The notes below the pieces were generated by a model. The model did no database searches. It was given only the letters and a program-made list of their open reading frames with translations, and had not been told where the DNA came from. A program made the position numbers and the translations under genes. From JAHJRJ01 sp037443685 (GTDB taxonomy: Bacteria; Bacteroidota; Ignavibacteria; UBA10030; BY39): a DNA stretch of 17,904 nucleotides. Of this stretch, positions 6,053-13,842 are shown piece after piece (positions within the stretch are counted from its first letter, which is position 1; each line of letters begins with the position of its first letter). The stretch spans positions 1 to 17,904 of the forward strand of contig JBBINX010000046.1 in assembly GCA_037443685.1 (NCBI GenBank), read 5' to 3'.

Positions 6053-8107
6053 CTAATTCTCAAACTCCCACGTAATACCGAATCGTAAAGAACGGTCTTG
6101 AACGGGATAGAATGTCATAACCGTATACCGATTATCTAGTACGTTCTCAAGGATTATATGCACTACAGCGCTGCCGATTTTACCGATGAGTATTGCATCA
6201 AAACTGCCGCCCGCTCCTAATTCGTAACCAATATGTGGTACTGGAAGTCCGACCTGAGGATTATATTCAAAACCTTTTTGTTTGGCTACAACTCTACCAC
6301 GTAGCGCAGCTTTCAAATCGAGGTGGTTATTAAAATAAATATCGCGGTATGATAACTCGCCTACAGTAAAATATTTCGGATATTGTAGATTGGTATTAAA
6401 ATATTTTTGGGTGATAAAATAAGTAGTAGACAAGCTTCCTGAAAAATTCCAAAAATTGAATGTGAGCAATGAATTGATACCTGTTTGTATAGACCGTCCG
6501 GCATTCAAGAACTCCAATCCGGGGAATGGAAATTCATCGGGTTTAGATTTGATATAAATTGTGTTATATATTTTTCTATTGAAAAAATTTGTTTTCAAGA
6601 ACAGCATTTTATCGAATTGAATTTCGAATCCGGATTCAAATAATTTGTGTTGTTCGGGTTTGAAATTCCCAATTTCACCTGTTACTGTGCTATCCCGCCA
6701 GTATAATTCTTGAAAAGTTGGATAGCGAAACGATTGCGAATATCCAGCCAATAATGTAAAATAATCTATAATTTTAAAATTAACATCGCCACCGAAACCA
6801 AGAGTTGATCTATTCAAATAATTATCGTAACGGGAATAGCCACTTGTAGATATTATATCCGATGGAATAATCTCTCCCTTACCGAAAATACTAATCAGTT
6901 TACTCGACCTATAGCCCGTATTGGAACTTTGTAAAATCTGACGAGATTGGATTTCGGAACCAAAATCTAATTTGATGTAATTGCTGTTATCTTCTTTCGT
7001 GAATAAATTCAATCGCTGAGCAATTCGAACACCCATCCAACGTGAGTGATGATTGAGTTTTTGAAAGATACCATTGGGCGTCCGTGTGTTTTCGTCATCG
7101 CTATATAACCTCATTTGATTCGAAAGGAAGAAAGTCAAATTTGTGATTGACGTAGAATCAAGAAGGAATCTACAGATGGCGCCCAATTGCAAATCATTAC
7201 GCGCTAATTTTTCGTGTGAGTCTGGATTTTTGACTACTGCTCGCAAGTTATTGTATAGATATTGACTTTGAGTTTCTTGAAGGTTTACGCCACCGTTCAA
7301 TTCCATTTTATTTTGGTTATATATTTCACTGAAATATATATTGAGGTTCTCACTCAAATTGTATCGCAGCTTGACACGCACAAGCCAAGCGTCGTATGCG
7401 CTGTTAACGAATCTCCCATCGTACGAAATCCTCTGTACACCACCTGACAAATTGAAATCAGGAAAAATGTTCTGAACAAATAAGCCGTCGAATATTGTTT
7501 CTTCATAATTGGACTCAGTATAACGTATTTTTGAGTATGGTCTCTTTGGTGAGCGAAATTTTGGTACTAAGTTTATAATGCCACCGGTCGCATTGAAGTT
7601 GTAAATAAACGACCGAGTTCCATTTATGTATTCAACTCTCTCTAATTCTTCAGTGGGGAAAAGATGAAAATTGTAAATACCTGATAGTGGTTCGTTCAAT
7701 CCGATACTATTATTCATAACGCTAATTAATCTGCCGTCTAATCCGTTTATCGTAAGTTGGTGGGGTTGACCTATACTTCCTAAATGATAAAAGAAAACGC
7801 CCGGTAAGCTCTCAATTAAGTTTCCTGTGTATCTATAATCAGTGAATATTTGAACAGAATCAATAATTGAATTAGTTGCGTTGGATGTCGTTAATATTAT
7901 ATAAGCGGGAATAGGAATGAAATATTTGTAACTTTTTTGACTACCCTGTGGCTGTTCGATAACAACTGATGTATCTAAATCTGATGTGTCGGGTGCTTCA
8001 AATATAATAGTAGTGTCCCCGAGAATTACTCCGTTTTGTGAAAAGGTTACGACATTTGTAATAAGAAGGGAATAAAAAATGGATATGAGTAATTTTAATT
8101 TATTCAA
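6053..8107 (-). CDS. TonB-dependent outer-membrane receptor
   Basis: An outer-membrane beta-barrel that would import a scarce ligand using TonB energy; the ligand is not evident. From a TTG start at 8107 the protein has 684 residues and a clean signal peptide (MNKLKLLISIFYSLLITNVV, cleavage probably near residues 23-24). A plug domain follows (about 80-185), with TGNLIESLPGV, the LTINGLDGR strand and the GGIINLV end (175-181). The rest is a barrel of alternating aromatic strands, including FRYPTFQELYW, and ends VLDNRYTVMTFYPVQDRSLR followed by FGITWEFEN, the usual last strands. There is no N-terminal carboxypeptidase-like domain and no clear TonB box. An in-frame TTG at 8164 would overlap ispE by 8 bases but adds 19 basic residues before the signal peptide. 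AAAAGGCAG upstream of 8107 may be its Shine-Dalgarno. It lies downstream of ispE and is probably co-transcribed. Confidence 0.88.
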   Translation of the reverse strand: MNKLKLLISIFYSLLITNVVTFSQNGVILGDTTIIFEAPDTSDLDTSVVIEQPQGSQKSYKYFIPIPAYIILTTSNATNSIIDSVQIFTDYRYTGNLIESLPGVFFYHLGSIGQPHQLTINGLDGRLISVMNNSIGLNEPLSGIYNFHLFPTEELERVEYINGTRSFIYNFNATGGIINLVPKFRSPKRPYSKIRYTESNYEETIFDGLFVQNIFPDFNLSGGVQRISYDGRFVNSAYDAWLVRVKLRYNLSENLNIYFSEIYNQNKMELNGGVNLQETQSQYLYNNLRAVVKNPDSHEKLARNDLQLGAICRFLLDSTSITNLTFFLSNQMRLYSDDENTRTPNGIFQKLNHHSRWMGVRIAQRLNLFTKEDNSNYIKLDFGSEIQSRQILQSSNTGYRSSKLISIFGKGEIIPSDIISTSGYSRYDNYLNRSTLGFGGDVNFKIIDYFTLLAGYSQSFRYPTFQELYWRDSTVTGEIGNFKPEQHKLFESGFEIQFDKMLFLKTNFFNRKIYNTIYIKSKPDEFPFPGLEFLNAGRSIQTGINSLLTFNFWNFSGSLSTTYFITQKYFNTNLQYPKYFTVGELSYRDIYFNNHLDLKAALRGRVVAKQKGFEYNPQVGLPVPHIGYELGAGGSFDAILIGKIGSAVVHIILENVLDNRYTVMTFYPVQDRSLRFGITWEFEN

Positions 8108-8156
8108 ATGTCGTTTCTGCCTTTTAATTTTAGAAAATATATAGAAACTTATACAT

Positions 8157-9026
8157 TTATGCAATTTGAGAGTTGGACGATTGTGTTATTTTAAAACTTG
8201 GTTCTGTCAGGTAAGTTTTATAATTTTCTTTGAATGAGGTTGTTGTGGCCATTGCAACTTGTTCCTCTTTAAAAAATGCAAAGACGGATGATCCACTTCC
8301 CGACAATTGAACAAATTCGGCTCCACATTCGTACAAATAGAGTTTAATTTTTTTAATATCAGAATAGTTCTCAGATACTAATTCTTCAAAATCGTTTTGT
8401 ATTTTCTTTTTTAATATTTTAGGATAGTTAATATGTTTTATCAAAATATCTTTCAAACTTTTGTTATCAATAATGGATCTCAGCTTCAGGTTACCGTATG
8501 CCCAACTTGTAGATATATGAATGCTAGGAAAGACGATGACAATCCAGTATGGTACATCGAGTTCAAAATATTCAAGTTTTTCACCTCTGCCGGTTGCGTG
8601 GGCAGTCCCGTTTGTAAGGAAGTAAGGCACATCCGACCCGAGCTGAGATGCGAGTTGAAATAAATCGTCTTGTTCAGTATCGATTTTCCAAAATTTGGTG
8701 AGATTCTGCAAAATACAAGCCGCATCTGAACTACCGCCGCCTAATCCTGCACCCACGGGGATATTCTTTTTTAAAGAGATGTGGACACCAGTGGTAATAT
8801 TATATTTCAACTTCAATAGTTTTACTGCTCGAATACACAGGTTGTTATCGTCGGTCGGAATAACCGGATCATTGCATTCTAAAGAAATGTTGTCGGAATT
8901 CTCGAATGTAATTTCATCAAACAGATTAATCCTGTGGAACACAGTTTCGATATCGTGGAAGCCGTCGACCCTTTTGCGGAGGATTCTAAGTCCTAAATTG
9001 ATTTTTGCATAAGCTTTTACTATCAT
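8157..9026 (-). CDS. ispE: 4-diphosphocytidyl-2-C-methyl-D-erythritol kinase
   Basis: IspE phosphorylates CDP-methylerythritol with ATP in the MEP pathway of isoprenoid synthesis. The ATG at 9026 gives 289 residues, the usual size; the frame stays open upstream but with no ATG, and the family starts right at VKAYAKINLGL. Features of the GHMP kinase fold are clear: Lys8 in AKINLGL, the ATP loop PVGAGLGGGSSDAA (90-103), Asp132 in SDVPYFL (the catalytic Asp of E. coli IspE), and the C-terminal glycine motif SGSGSSVFAFF (242-252). It is read toward the TonB receptor, whose start lies 49 bases after the ispE stop (or overlaps it by 8 if the upstream TTG is used). The window shows no other isoprenoid gene. 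No strong Shine-Dalgarno precedes the ATG. Confidence 0.95.
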   Translation of the reverse strand: MIVKAYAKINLGLRILRKRVDGFHDIETVFHRINLFDEITFENSDNISLECNDPVIPTDDNNLCIRAVKLLKLKYNITTGVHISLKKNIPVGAGLGGGSSDAACILQNLTKFWKIDTEQDDLFQLASQLGSDVPYFLTNGTAHATGRGEKLEYFELDVPYWIVIVFPSIHISTSWAYGNLKLRSIIDNKSLKDILIKHINYPKILKKKIQNDFEELVSENYSDIKKIKLYLYECGAEFVQLSGSGSSVFAFFKEEQVAMATTTSFKENYKTYLTEPSFKITQSSNSQIA

Positions 9027-9225
9027 AGTTTGTGTTAAAATACAAATAGCAGTATCAAAATCCAAAAGATAAAATTGATAAAAATGTAAAAAGTTTGAAC
9101 ATCATCGCTCACCGTTATTAGCCAAGCCGACATTTATGCGGCGTTTATTTAAGCATGCATTTATTTCAACAGGTCGGCGCGTTATCACGCTCAGTTTTAA
9201 TATATCAGGTTATCACGTAATTTAA

Positions 9226-9363
9226 AATCTACCGTGGATTGACGCATCGCTCAATGCATCAATGATTTTGACAGGAATGAGCCCGGTGAAAGTGATGCAC
9301 ACAAACTTAGGAAAATTGTATGCATCGGCCTATGCACTTTTCAGCGATGTGATATTTCTTTAG
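9226..9363 (+). pseudogene. Possible decayed fragment of a DUF420/CtaM-like membrane protein
   Basis: A 45-codon frame ends at the TAG at 9361-9363. Its start reads NLPWIDASLNAS, then MILTG, which resembles the N-terminal signature of DUF420 membrane proteins (L-P-x-x-N-A-x-L-N-A-x-S followed by a hydrophobic stretch and G). It continues through a His and ends KLYASAYALFSDVIFL, similar in pattern to the family's next helix. DUF420 proteins (CtaM in Firmicutes) assist haem-copper oxidase maturation and are about 130-180 residues long, so only a fragment could remain. The frame has an ATG at 9262 that could also encode a 33-residue peptide, but AGGA touches the later ATG and there is no proper Shine-Dalgarno. 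The match rests on memory of the family, so the assignment is tentative. Confidence 0.3.
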
Positions 9364-9392
9364 TCAGCAGTTTTAATGGTATTTCCTATAAT
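9364..9392 (+). promoter_or_regulatory. Candidate promoter of the aminotransferase gene
   Basis: A perfect TATAAT lies at 9387-9392, placing the transcript start near 9399, about 40 bases before the ATG. The -35 position with a 17-base spacer (9364-9369, TCAGCA) matches the consensus poorly, so only the -10 box is convincing. Confidence 0.35.
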
Positions 9393-9439
9393 GCACCGAT
9401 ATTTACATAAGTTTCACATTAACTTAAAAGAAAAATAAC

Positions 9440-10615
9440 ATGTTTTCTACACGAACAAATTGGAATTTAACTCCTAATAAATCATCAAGGTTAATAGAAG
9501 AGAGGCGGGCAAAAGGATTATTGATTTTAGATTTAACCGAATCTAACCCGACTCTCTGCGGCTTTCATTATCCCCAGGAGGATATTCTGGGTGCACTTTT
9601 GAATCCAGAGAATTTAATTTACGAACCAAACTCTAAAGGTTTGCAAAAAACACGTGCTGCGGTAGCTGAATATTACTCAAGTCATAGCATTGATATCAAC
9701 CCTGAGAATATTTTCCTGACGGCTAGCACGAGTGAAGCATATACTTTTATCTTTCGGTTATTGATGGATGTAGGAGATGAAATTTTGGTCCCCAAACCGA
9801 GCTATCCACTAATGGAGTATTTAACTAAAATTAGCGATGTCGAGATTAAGTATTATAATCTTCTTTATGATGGCGAATGGTTTTTTGATTTCGATTCTAT
9901 CACAAGAAATATCTCTAAAAAGACAAAAGCAATTTTACTAATCCATCCAAATAATCCTACCGGCTCATATATCAAGAAAGAAGAATATAAAACTCTTGTA
10001 GAAGTTTGCGCTTCAAACAATTTGGCTTTAATAGCAGATGAAGTATTTTTAGATTATTCGTTTTATGAAGATGAATCGCGCGTAAACAGTTTAGCCGAGA
10101 AAAAAGATGTTCTCACATTTACATTTAGCGGTATTTCGAAAATAATTGGACTACCACAGATGAAATTAGCTTGGATTGTTGTGAATGGTAGGGAGGATGT
10201 CGGACGCGAAGCAATATCACGACTTGAAATAATTGCAGATAGTTATCTCACGGTAAGCACACCTATTCAAAATGCCGCTAAAAATTGGTTTAGTTTAAGG
10301 GAAAAGCAAAACGGGGATATTCGCAATAGAATAAAAGTTAATTATGAGTTTTTAGTAGATAGAACTAAAAACAATTCGCTGATAAAAGTTATGAATGTTG
10401 AAGGTGGATGGAATGCTATATTACAAATTCCACAATTAAAAAGTGATGAAGAATGGGTAGAATATTTTTTGACAAACCACGGAGTAATCGTTCAGCCGGG
10501 TTTTTTCTATGATTTCGACAGAGATGGATTTTGGGTCGTCAGTCTATTAACCACACCAGATATATTTCAAAAAGGAATAGATATAATCGTTAAGGAAATA
10601 ATGGTTTCTTGTTAA
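9440..10615 (+). CDS. PLP-dependent aminotransferase, class I/II (AspAT fold), subfamily without the usual carboxylate Arg
   Basis: A fold-type I transaminase of 391 residues, the usual size. Seen are the N-terminal IDL-like DLTESNPT (31-38), the cofactor-site stretch TASTSEAYTFIFRLL (94-108), PKPSYPLME (118-126), HPNNPTG (169-175) with Asn172, DEVFLDYSF (200-208) with Asp200 for the pyridine nitrogen, and the Schiff-base motif SGISK (230-234) with Lys234. Near the C-terminus most relatives have an Arg (AspAT Arg386) in a G-F-x-R-x-S strand that binds the substrate alpha-carboxylate; here the strand reads DGFWVVSLLTTP (362-373) with Val366 in that place. The substrate is thus unclear; aspartate, alanine or aromatic amino acids are candidates. 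The gene stands alone, with 308 bases before tsaD. A weak AAAAGAAAAA precedes the ATG. Confidence 0.85.
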   Translation: MFSTRTNWNLTPNKSSRLIEERRAKGLLILDLTESNPTLCGFHYPQEDILGALLNPENLIYEPNSKGLQKTRAAVAEYYSSHSIDINPENIFLTASTSEAYTFIFRLLMDVGDEILVPKPSYPLMEYLTKISDVEIKYYNLLYDGEWFFDFDSITRNISKKTKAILLIHPNNPTGSYIKKEEYKTLVEVCASNNLALIADEVFLDYSFYEDESRVNSLAEKKDVLTFTFSGISKIIGLPQMKLAWIVVNGREDVGREAISRLEIIADSYLTVSTPIQNAAKNWFSLREKQNGDIRNRIKVNYEFLVDRTKNNSLIKVMNVEGGWNAILQIPQLKSDEEWVEYFLTNHGVIVQPGFFYDFDRDGFWVVSLLTTPDIFQKGIDIIVKEIMVSC

Positions 10616-10923
10616 ATTAAGTTGTCTTGGTTTTAAAATTATCTTCTGTGTTACCGAATCAAGCTTAGTATTTTCCGCACATATTTTGTGAACTTTGCGG
10701 TTGGCTTTCGAAACTTCAACATTAGAGATTCGATATTCATTATTTGAAATTTTGCTTTTGGTATAAGAATTAACCGCCCCCTCTTGCACTATTCATACTA
10801 AATTAGGTTGACTGTAGCAAATCTAATATACATTCAATTTCTTTTAGATTGATATCGGCTATTAAAGAAAAATAATTGGAAAAGGTTGCAAGTATTTAAA
10901 AAATTTTCTTTATTAACAACATT
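10616..10923. other. Gene-free 308-bp region between the aminotransferase and tsaD
   Basis: No supportable gene. Between about 10700 and 10765 the minus strand reads AAATTTCAAATAATGAATAT and then CGAATCTCTAATGTTGAAG, the AT-rich phrasing of dispersed intergenic repeats. A weak 7-bp inverted repeat AATCTAA (10820-10826) and TTAGATT (10844-10850) follows. A poor promoter candidate for tsaD, TTGCAA (10886-10891) plus TTTATT (10909-10914) at 17-base spacing, would place the transcript start almost on the ATG. No terminator with a U-run is evident after the aminotransferase. Confidence 0.5.
10701..10765. repeat. AT-rich dispersed-repeat fragment
   Basis: Read on the minus strand the segment is a run of overlapping AATTTC, AATATCGAAT and AATGTTGAAG phrases, the low-complexity wording seen in intergenic repeats of AT-rich FCB genomes. 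It is related in style, but not clearly in sequence, to the AT-rich tails at 1931-1942 and 5996-6011. An 80-codon minus-strand frame crosses it but has no domain and is not considered a gene. Confidence 0.35.
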
Positions 10924-11970
10924 ATGATTGTTTTAGGAATCGAAACTTCGTGCGACGAAACTTCGGCAGCGATTTTGATTGACGGTGAAGTAAAATCGAA
11001 TATAATATCATCACAGCTCGTACATCACGAGTATGGCGGTGTTGTTCCCGAATTAGCATCACGCGCTCATCAGAGGTTAATTATACCAGTTGTTGAGGAA
11101 ACCATAAATACAGCCGGATTGACAAAAGAGAAAATCAACGGAGTTGCCGTTACATACGGTCCGGGCTTAGCGGGGGCTTTACTTGTCGGCATAAACTTTG
11201 CAAAAGCATTTGCTTATGGGATGAAAATCCCCTTCGTCGGTGTAAATCACATTGAAGCGCATCTCTATTCAAATTTTTTAGGTGTGAAAAAACCGCAATA
11301 TCCTTTTCTATGTCTGATTGTTTCAGGTGGACACACACAGCTTGTGTATGTAAAAAAACCTTTTGAGTATGAATTCTTGGGTGAAACTCTCGACGATGCG
11401 GCAGGTGAAGCTTATGATAAAGTCGCGAAAATGTTGGGATTAGGTTTTCCTGGAGGACCGATATTAGATAAACTCGCGCAGAGCGGAAACCCCAAGTTCG
11501 TAAAATTTCCCCGCTCTTTTTTGGATGAAGGTAGCTTTAATTTTAGTTTCAGCGGACTTAAAACATCGGTATTGTATTGGTTAAAAGATAATGGGTTTTA
11601 TCCAATTAGTGAGAGTAAAAATAAAATAGATGTTAAACTGTTATCGGATATTTGCGCAAGTTTTCAGGCAGCGGTAACAGATGTTTTGGTAGGAAAAACA
11701 ATTAAAGCCGCACAAAAATATAAAGTCGATTATGTTACAGTATCGGGTGGAGTGTCTGCAAACTCTGAACTTCGAAAAAAACTTATCCGTCAGCTAACGG
11801 ATGCTGATGTAAAAGGGATAAATGTATTTTTCCCGGATTTAGATTACTGCACAGACAACGGCGCTATGATTGCTCTGTTAGGCTCTATGAAGCTCGAAAA
11901 AGGATATACGTCCGATTTCAATTTAAATGCTGTACCGAATTTAGCAATTGCTGGAAATACGAATATATAG
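10924..11970 (+). CDS. tsaD: tRNA N6-adenosine threonylcarbamoyltransferase
   Basis: TsaD transfers the threonylcarbamoyl group from TC-AMP (made by TsaC/YrdC) to A37 of ANN-decoding tRNAs, with TsaB and TsaE, giving t6A. The 348 residues match the Kae1/Gcp family. Visible are the opening MIVLGIETSCDETSAAI, the metal site HIEAH (about 110-114), VSGGHTQLVY (about 138-147), the GEAYDKVAKMLGL block, FSFSGLKT (about 205-213), VSGGVSANSELR (about 282-293) and the closing TDNGAMIA (about 319-326), whose Asp is also a metal ligand. The family begins directly with this ATG. No Shine-Dalgarno is obvious. The next gene starts three bases after the stop, so tsaD heads a tight three-gene run. TsaB, TsaC and TsaE are not in the window. 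Confidence 0.96.
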   Translation: MIVLGIETSCDETSAAILIDGEVKSNIISSQLVHHEYGGVVPELASRAHQRLIIPVVEETINTAGLTKEKINGVAVTYGPGLAGALLVGINFAKAFAYGMKIPFVGVNHIEAHLYSNFLGVKKPQYPFLCLIVSGGHTQLVYVKKPFEYEFLGETLDDAAGEAYDKVAKMLGLGFPGGPILDKLAQSGNPKFVKFPRSFLDEGSFNFSFSGLKTSVLYWLKDNGFYPISESKNKIDVKLLSDICASFQAAVTDVLVGKTIKAAQKYKVDYVTVSGGVSANSELRKKLIRQLTDADVKGINVFFPDLDYCTDNGAMIALLGSMKLEKGYTSDFNLNAVPNLAIAGNTNI

Positions 11971-11973
11971 ATT

Positions 11974-13842
11974 ATGAAAAAAAGTAATAAAAAAAGTCAA
12001 GAAATTTTTCACCATCTTTTAAAATATGATTTCCGTGTGGATCCCATGGTGTTGAAAATATGTATTGCTCTCATTTTATTATCGTCGGGACTTTTATTGG
12101 TATTTGCACTACATACTGCACATAATCAGAATGGTTACTTTGGTTTTCCATTGGATGATTCGTGGATACATCTTCAGTTTGCAAAGAATCTAAATGAGTA
12201 TGGCAGTTTTTCATATTACAAAAATGAGATGCAAACGTCGGGTTCAACAGCGCCCTTTTATACTGCGCTTCTGGCAATCGGGTTTTTCATTACATCAAAC
12301 GAATTCATCTTAAGTTATTCACTGGGTATTATCTTCTTTGTCCTTTCGGTTTTCGTTTTCTTTCATTTACTAATGCTTGAATCCAACAAGTCGGTATTAC
12401 TAGCTATTGCCGGTTCATTACTGTTTCTATTTGAATGGCGCACTATCTGGGTAAGTTTATCCGGGATGGAGACGATTGCAGCAATATTTTTTCTGCTGTC
12501 ATCGGTTTATTTTTACAGAATTCAGAAAGCCGTTCCATTAGCTATTACTACTGGAATATTTTTGTGGTTCAGGCCGGAAGCTTTTATTTTAATTGTTGCT
12601 TTCGTGATAGATTTTATATATCGTCGTTACACCGATCGAAACGAAGTGGGGAAAAATAAACGGGGGAAATCAAGTAACGTTAATTGGATTTATAAAGCTG
12701 GTATCATCTTCGGTGCAATCGTTGCTTTCTATTTCCTGTTTAATTATTTTCTATCTGGCACTTTCTTTCCAAATACTTTTGCCGCAAAGGTCAAATACTA
12801 TTCTGGCGGTACATCGAATTATTCTGAACAGGTCATAGATTTCTTGACGACAAAGGGAATGTTTCCAGTTATTATTTTTTCCACAATCGGTTTTTTGTAT
12901 ATAATTAAAAATATTTTCCTGAGACGATATGATAGTTTTGCATTATATTTTTTATGGATTGCAGGAATGATAATCGCTTACGGTATCTATTTACCATACC
13001 TCTATCAGAACGGACGGTATTTAATCCCGATTTTACCATTCATCCTGATTTTAGGATTATATGGGCTATCAATTTGTATAAATTTTCTGCACGATAGTGT
13101 TAAAATATTTAGAAAAAAAGGATATTATCTGTCGATTTCAACTGTATTGCTTTTAGCTTTAATCCTGTATTTCGCAAAATTTACCAAAGGAGTTATTGAT
13201 GAATATGCGGATGGGTGCAAATATATTAACGACCGGCAAGTAACCACTGCAAAATGGATAAGAAATAATCTGCAGAAAGATGCTGTAGTCGCAACACACG
13301 ATGTAGGTGCGGTTGCTTATTATTCGGAAAGAAGGATTGTTGATATGGTCGGACTAATATCTCCAGAAATGATAAAAAATATTGGCAGCTTTGACGGATT
13401 AAACAGATTTCTTCAATCAAAAAAAGTTACACACCTTGCCGTGCTAAGGAATTGGTTCCATCTCGGGAATCAAACGCCTCTCTTTCAAACAGACGAAAGG
13501 TTTTTCGAAATTATGGAAGTATTCGAATATCACCCCGCGTCAGTTCTTTTTGTGCCTCAGAATATCACTCAAATAAATGAACAAGCACGTTATCTTCTCT
13601 CGGTTGGGAATAGTGGACAAGCAGGATATATACTTGAACAATCGGTGAAAATGTTTCCTAAGTTAGCGTGGAGTCATTTTCTTCTTGGACAAGCCTATGC
13701 AGCTTTGGGCAATACAATAATGGCGGAAGAATGTTATCGTAATTCTTTGATACTACAACCGGATTACAAAATTGCAAAGTTAGAACTCGAACGTATCGGA
13801 ATGATGAAAAATAATGGGTTGGATAATGAAAAAAAGAATTAA
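11974..13842 (+). CDS. GT-C-like multipass membrane glycosyltransferase with C-terminal TPR
   Basis: Probably a polyprenyl-phosphate-sugar-dependent glycosyltransferase acting on the periplasmic side of the inner membrane. The 622 residues begin with a basic segment, then about 9-11 membrane helices between residues 27 and 405. Motifs typical of this GT-C group (AftB-like and relatives) are visible: an early Asp-Asp in GFPLDDSWIHLQFAKNL (57-73), TSGSTAPFYTALL (88-100), SLSGMET (161-167), FRPEAF (199-204) and FFPNTFAAKVKYY (264-276). The periplasmic part (about 410-535) contains ATHDVGAVAYYSERRIVDMV (440-459), a conserved stretch in such proteins. Residues about 563-600 form a TPR-like pair of helices (HFLLGQAYAALGN...AEECYRNSLILQPDY). 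It follows tsaD by three bases and its end overlaps the mltG frame, so the three are probably one transcript. Donor and acceptor sugars are unknown. Confidence 0.7.
   Translation: MKKSNKKSQEIFHHLLKYDFRVDPMVLKICIALILLSSGLLLVFALHTAHNQNGYFGFPLDDSWIHLQFAKNLNEYGSFSYYKNEMQTSGSTAPFYTALLAIGFFITSNEFILSYSLGIIFFVLSVFVFFHLLMLESNKSVLLAIAGSLLFLFEWRTIWVSLSGMETIAAIFFLLSSVYFYRIQKAVPLAITTGIFLWFRPEAFILIVAFVIDFIYRRYTDRNEVGKNKRGKSSNVNWIYKAGIIFGAIVAFYFLFNYFLSGTFFPNTFAAKVKYYSGGTSNYSEQVIDFLTTKGMFPVIIFSTIGFLYIIKNIFLRRYDSFALYFLWIAGMIIAYGIYLPYLYQNGRYLIPILPFILILGLYGLSICINFLHDSVKIFRKKGYYLSISTVLLLALILYFAKFTKGVIDEYADGCKYINDRQVTTAKWIRNNLQKDAVVATHDVGAVAYYSERRIVDMVGLISPEMIKNIGSFDGLNRFLQSKKVTHLAVLRNWFHLGNQTPLFQTDERFFEIMEVFEYHPASVLFVPQNITQINEQARYLLSVGNSGQAGYILEQSVKMFPKLAWSHFLLGQAYAALGNTIMAEECYRNSLILQPDYKIAKLELERIGMMKNNGLDNEKKN

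Larger units (their letters stand above)
9027..9439. other. Gene-free 413-bp region between divergent ispE and the aminotransferase
   Basis: The first 50 bases carry an AT-rich tail (ATCAAAATCCAAAAG, about 9053-9067) like the ends of the repeat elements. The middle (about 9110-9350) is GC-richer than the flanks and has a 9-bp direct repeat GTTATCACG (9181-9189 and 9209-9217) and inverted arms GCCGAC (9126-9131) and GTCGGC (9173-9178). A short frame at 9226-9363 may be a gene fossil, listed separately. The last 80 bases should contain the aminotransferase promoter. No RNA gene is recognised. Confidence 0.55.

Noticed and set aside
9110..9200. Possible integron attC site from the GCCGAC/GTCGGC arms beside GTTAT motifs
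   Set aside because: The required RYYYAAC and GTTRRRY core sites are not present in the right order, and there is no integrase or cassette array.
10547..10789. Minus-strand 80-codon frame after the aminotransferase
   Set aside because: Its middle is translated dispersed-repeat text (ISNNEYRISNVE) and it overlaps the end of the aminotransferase gene.
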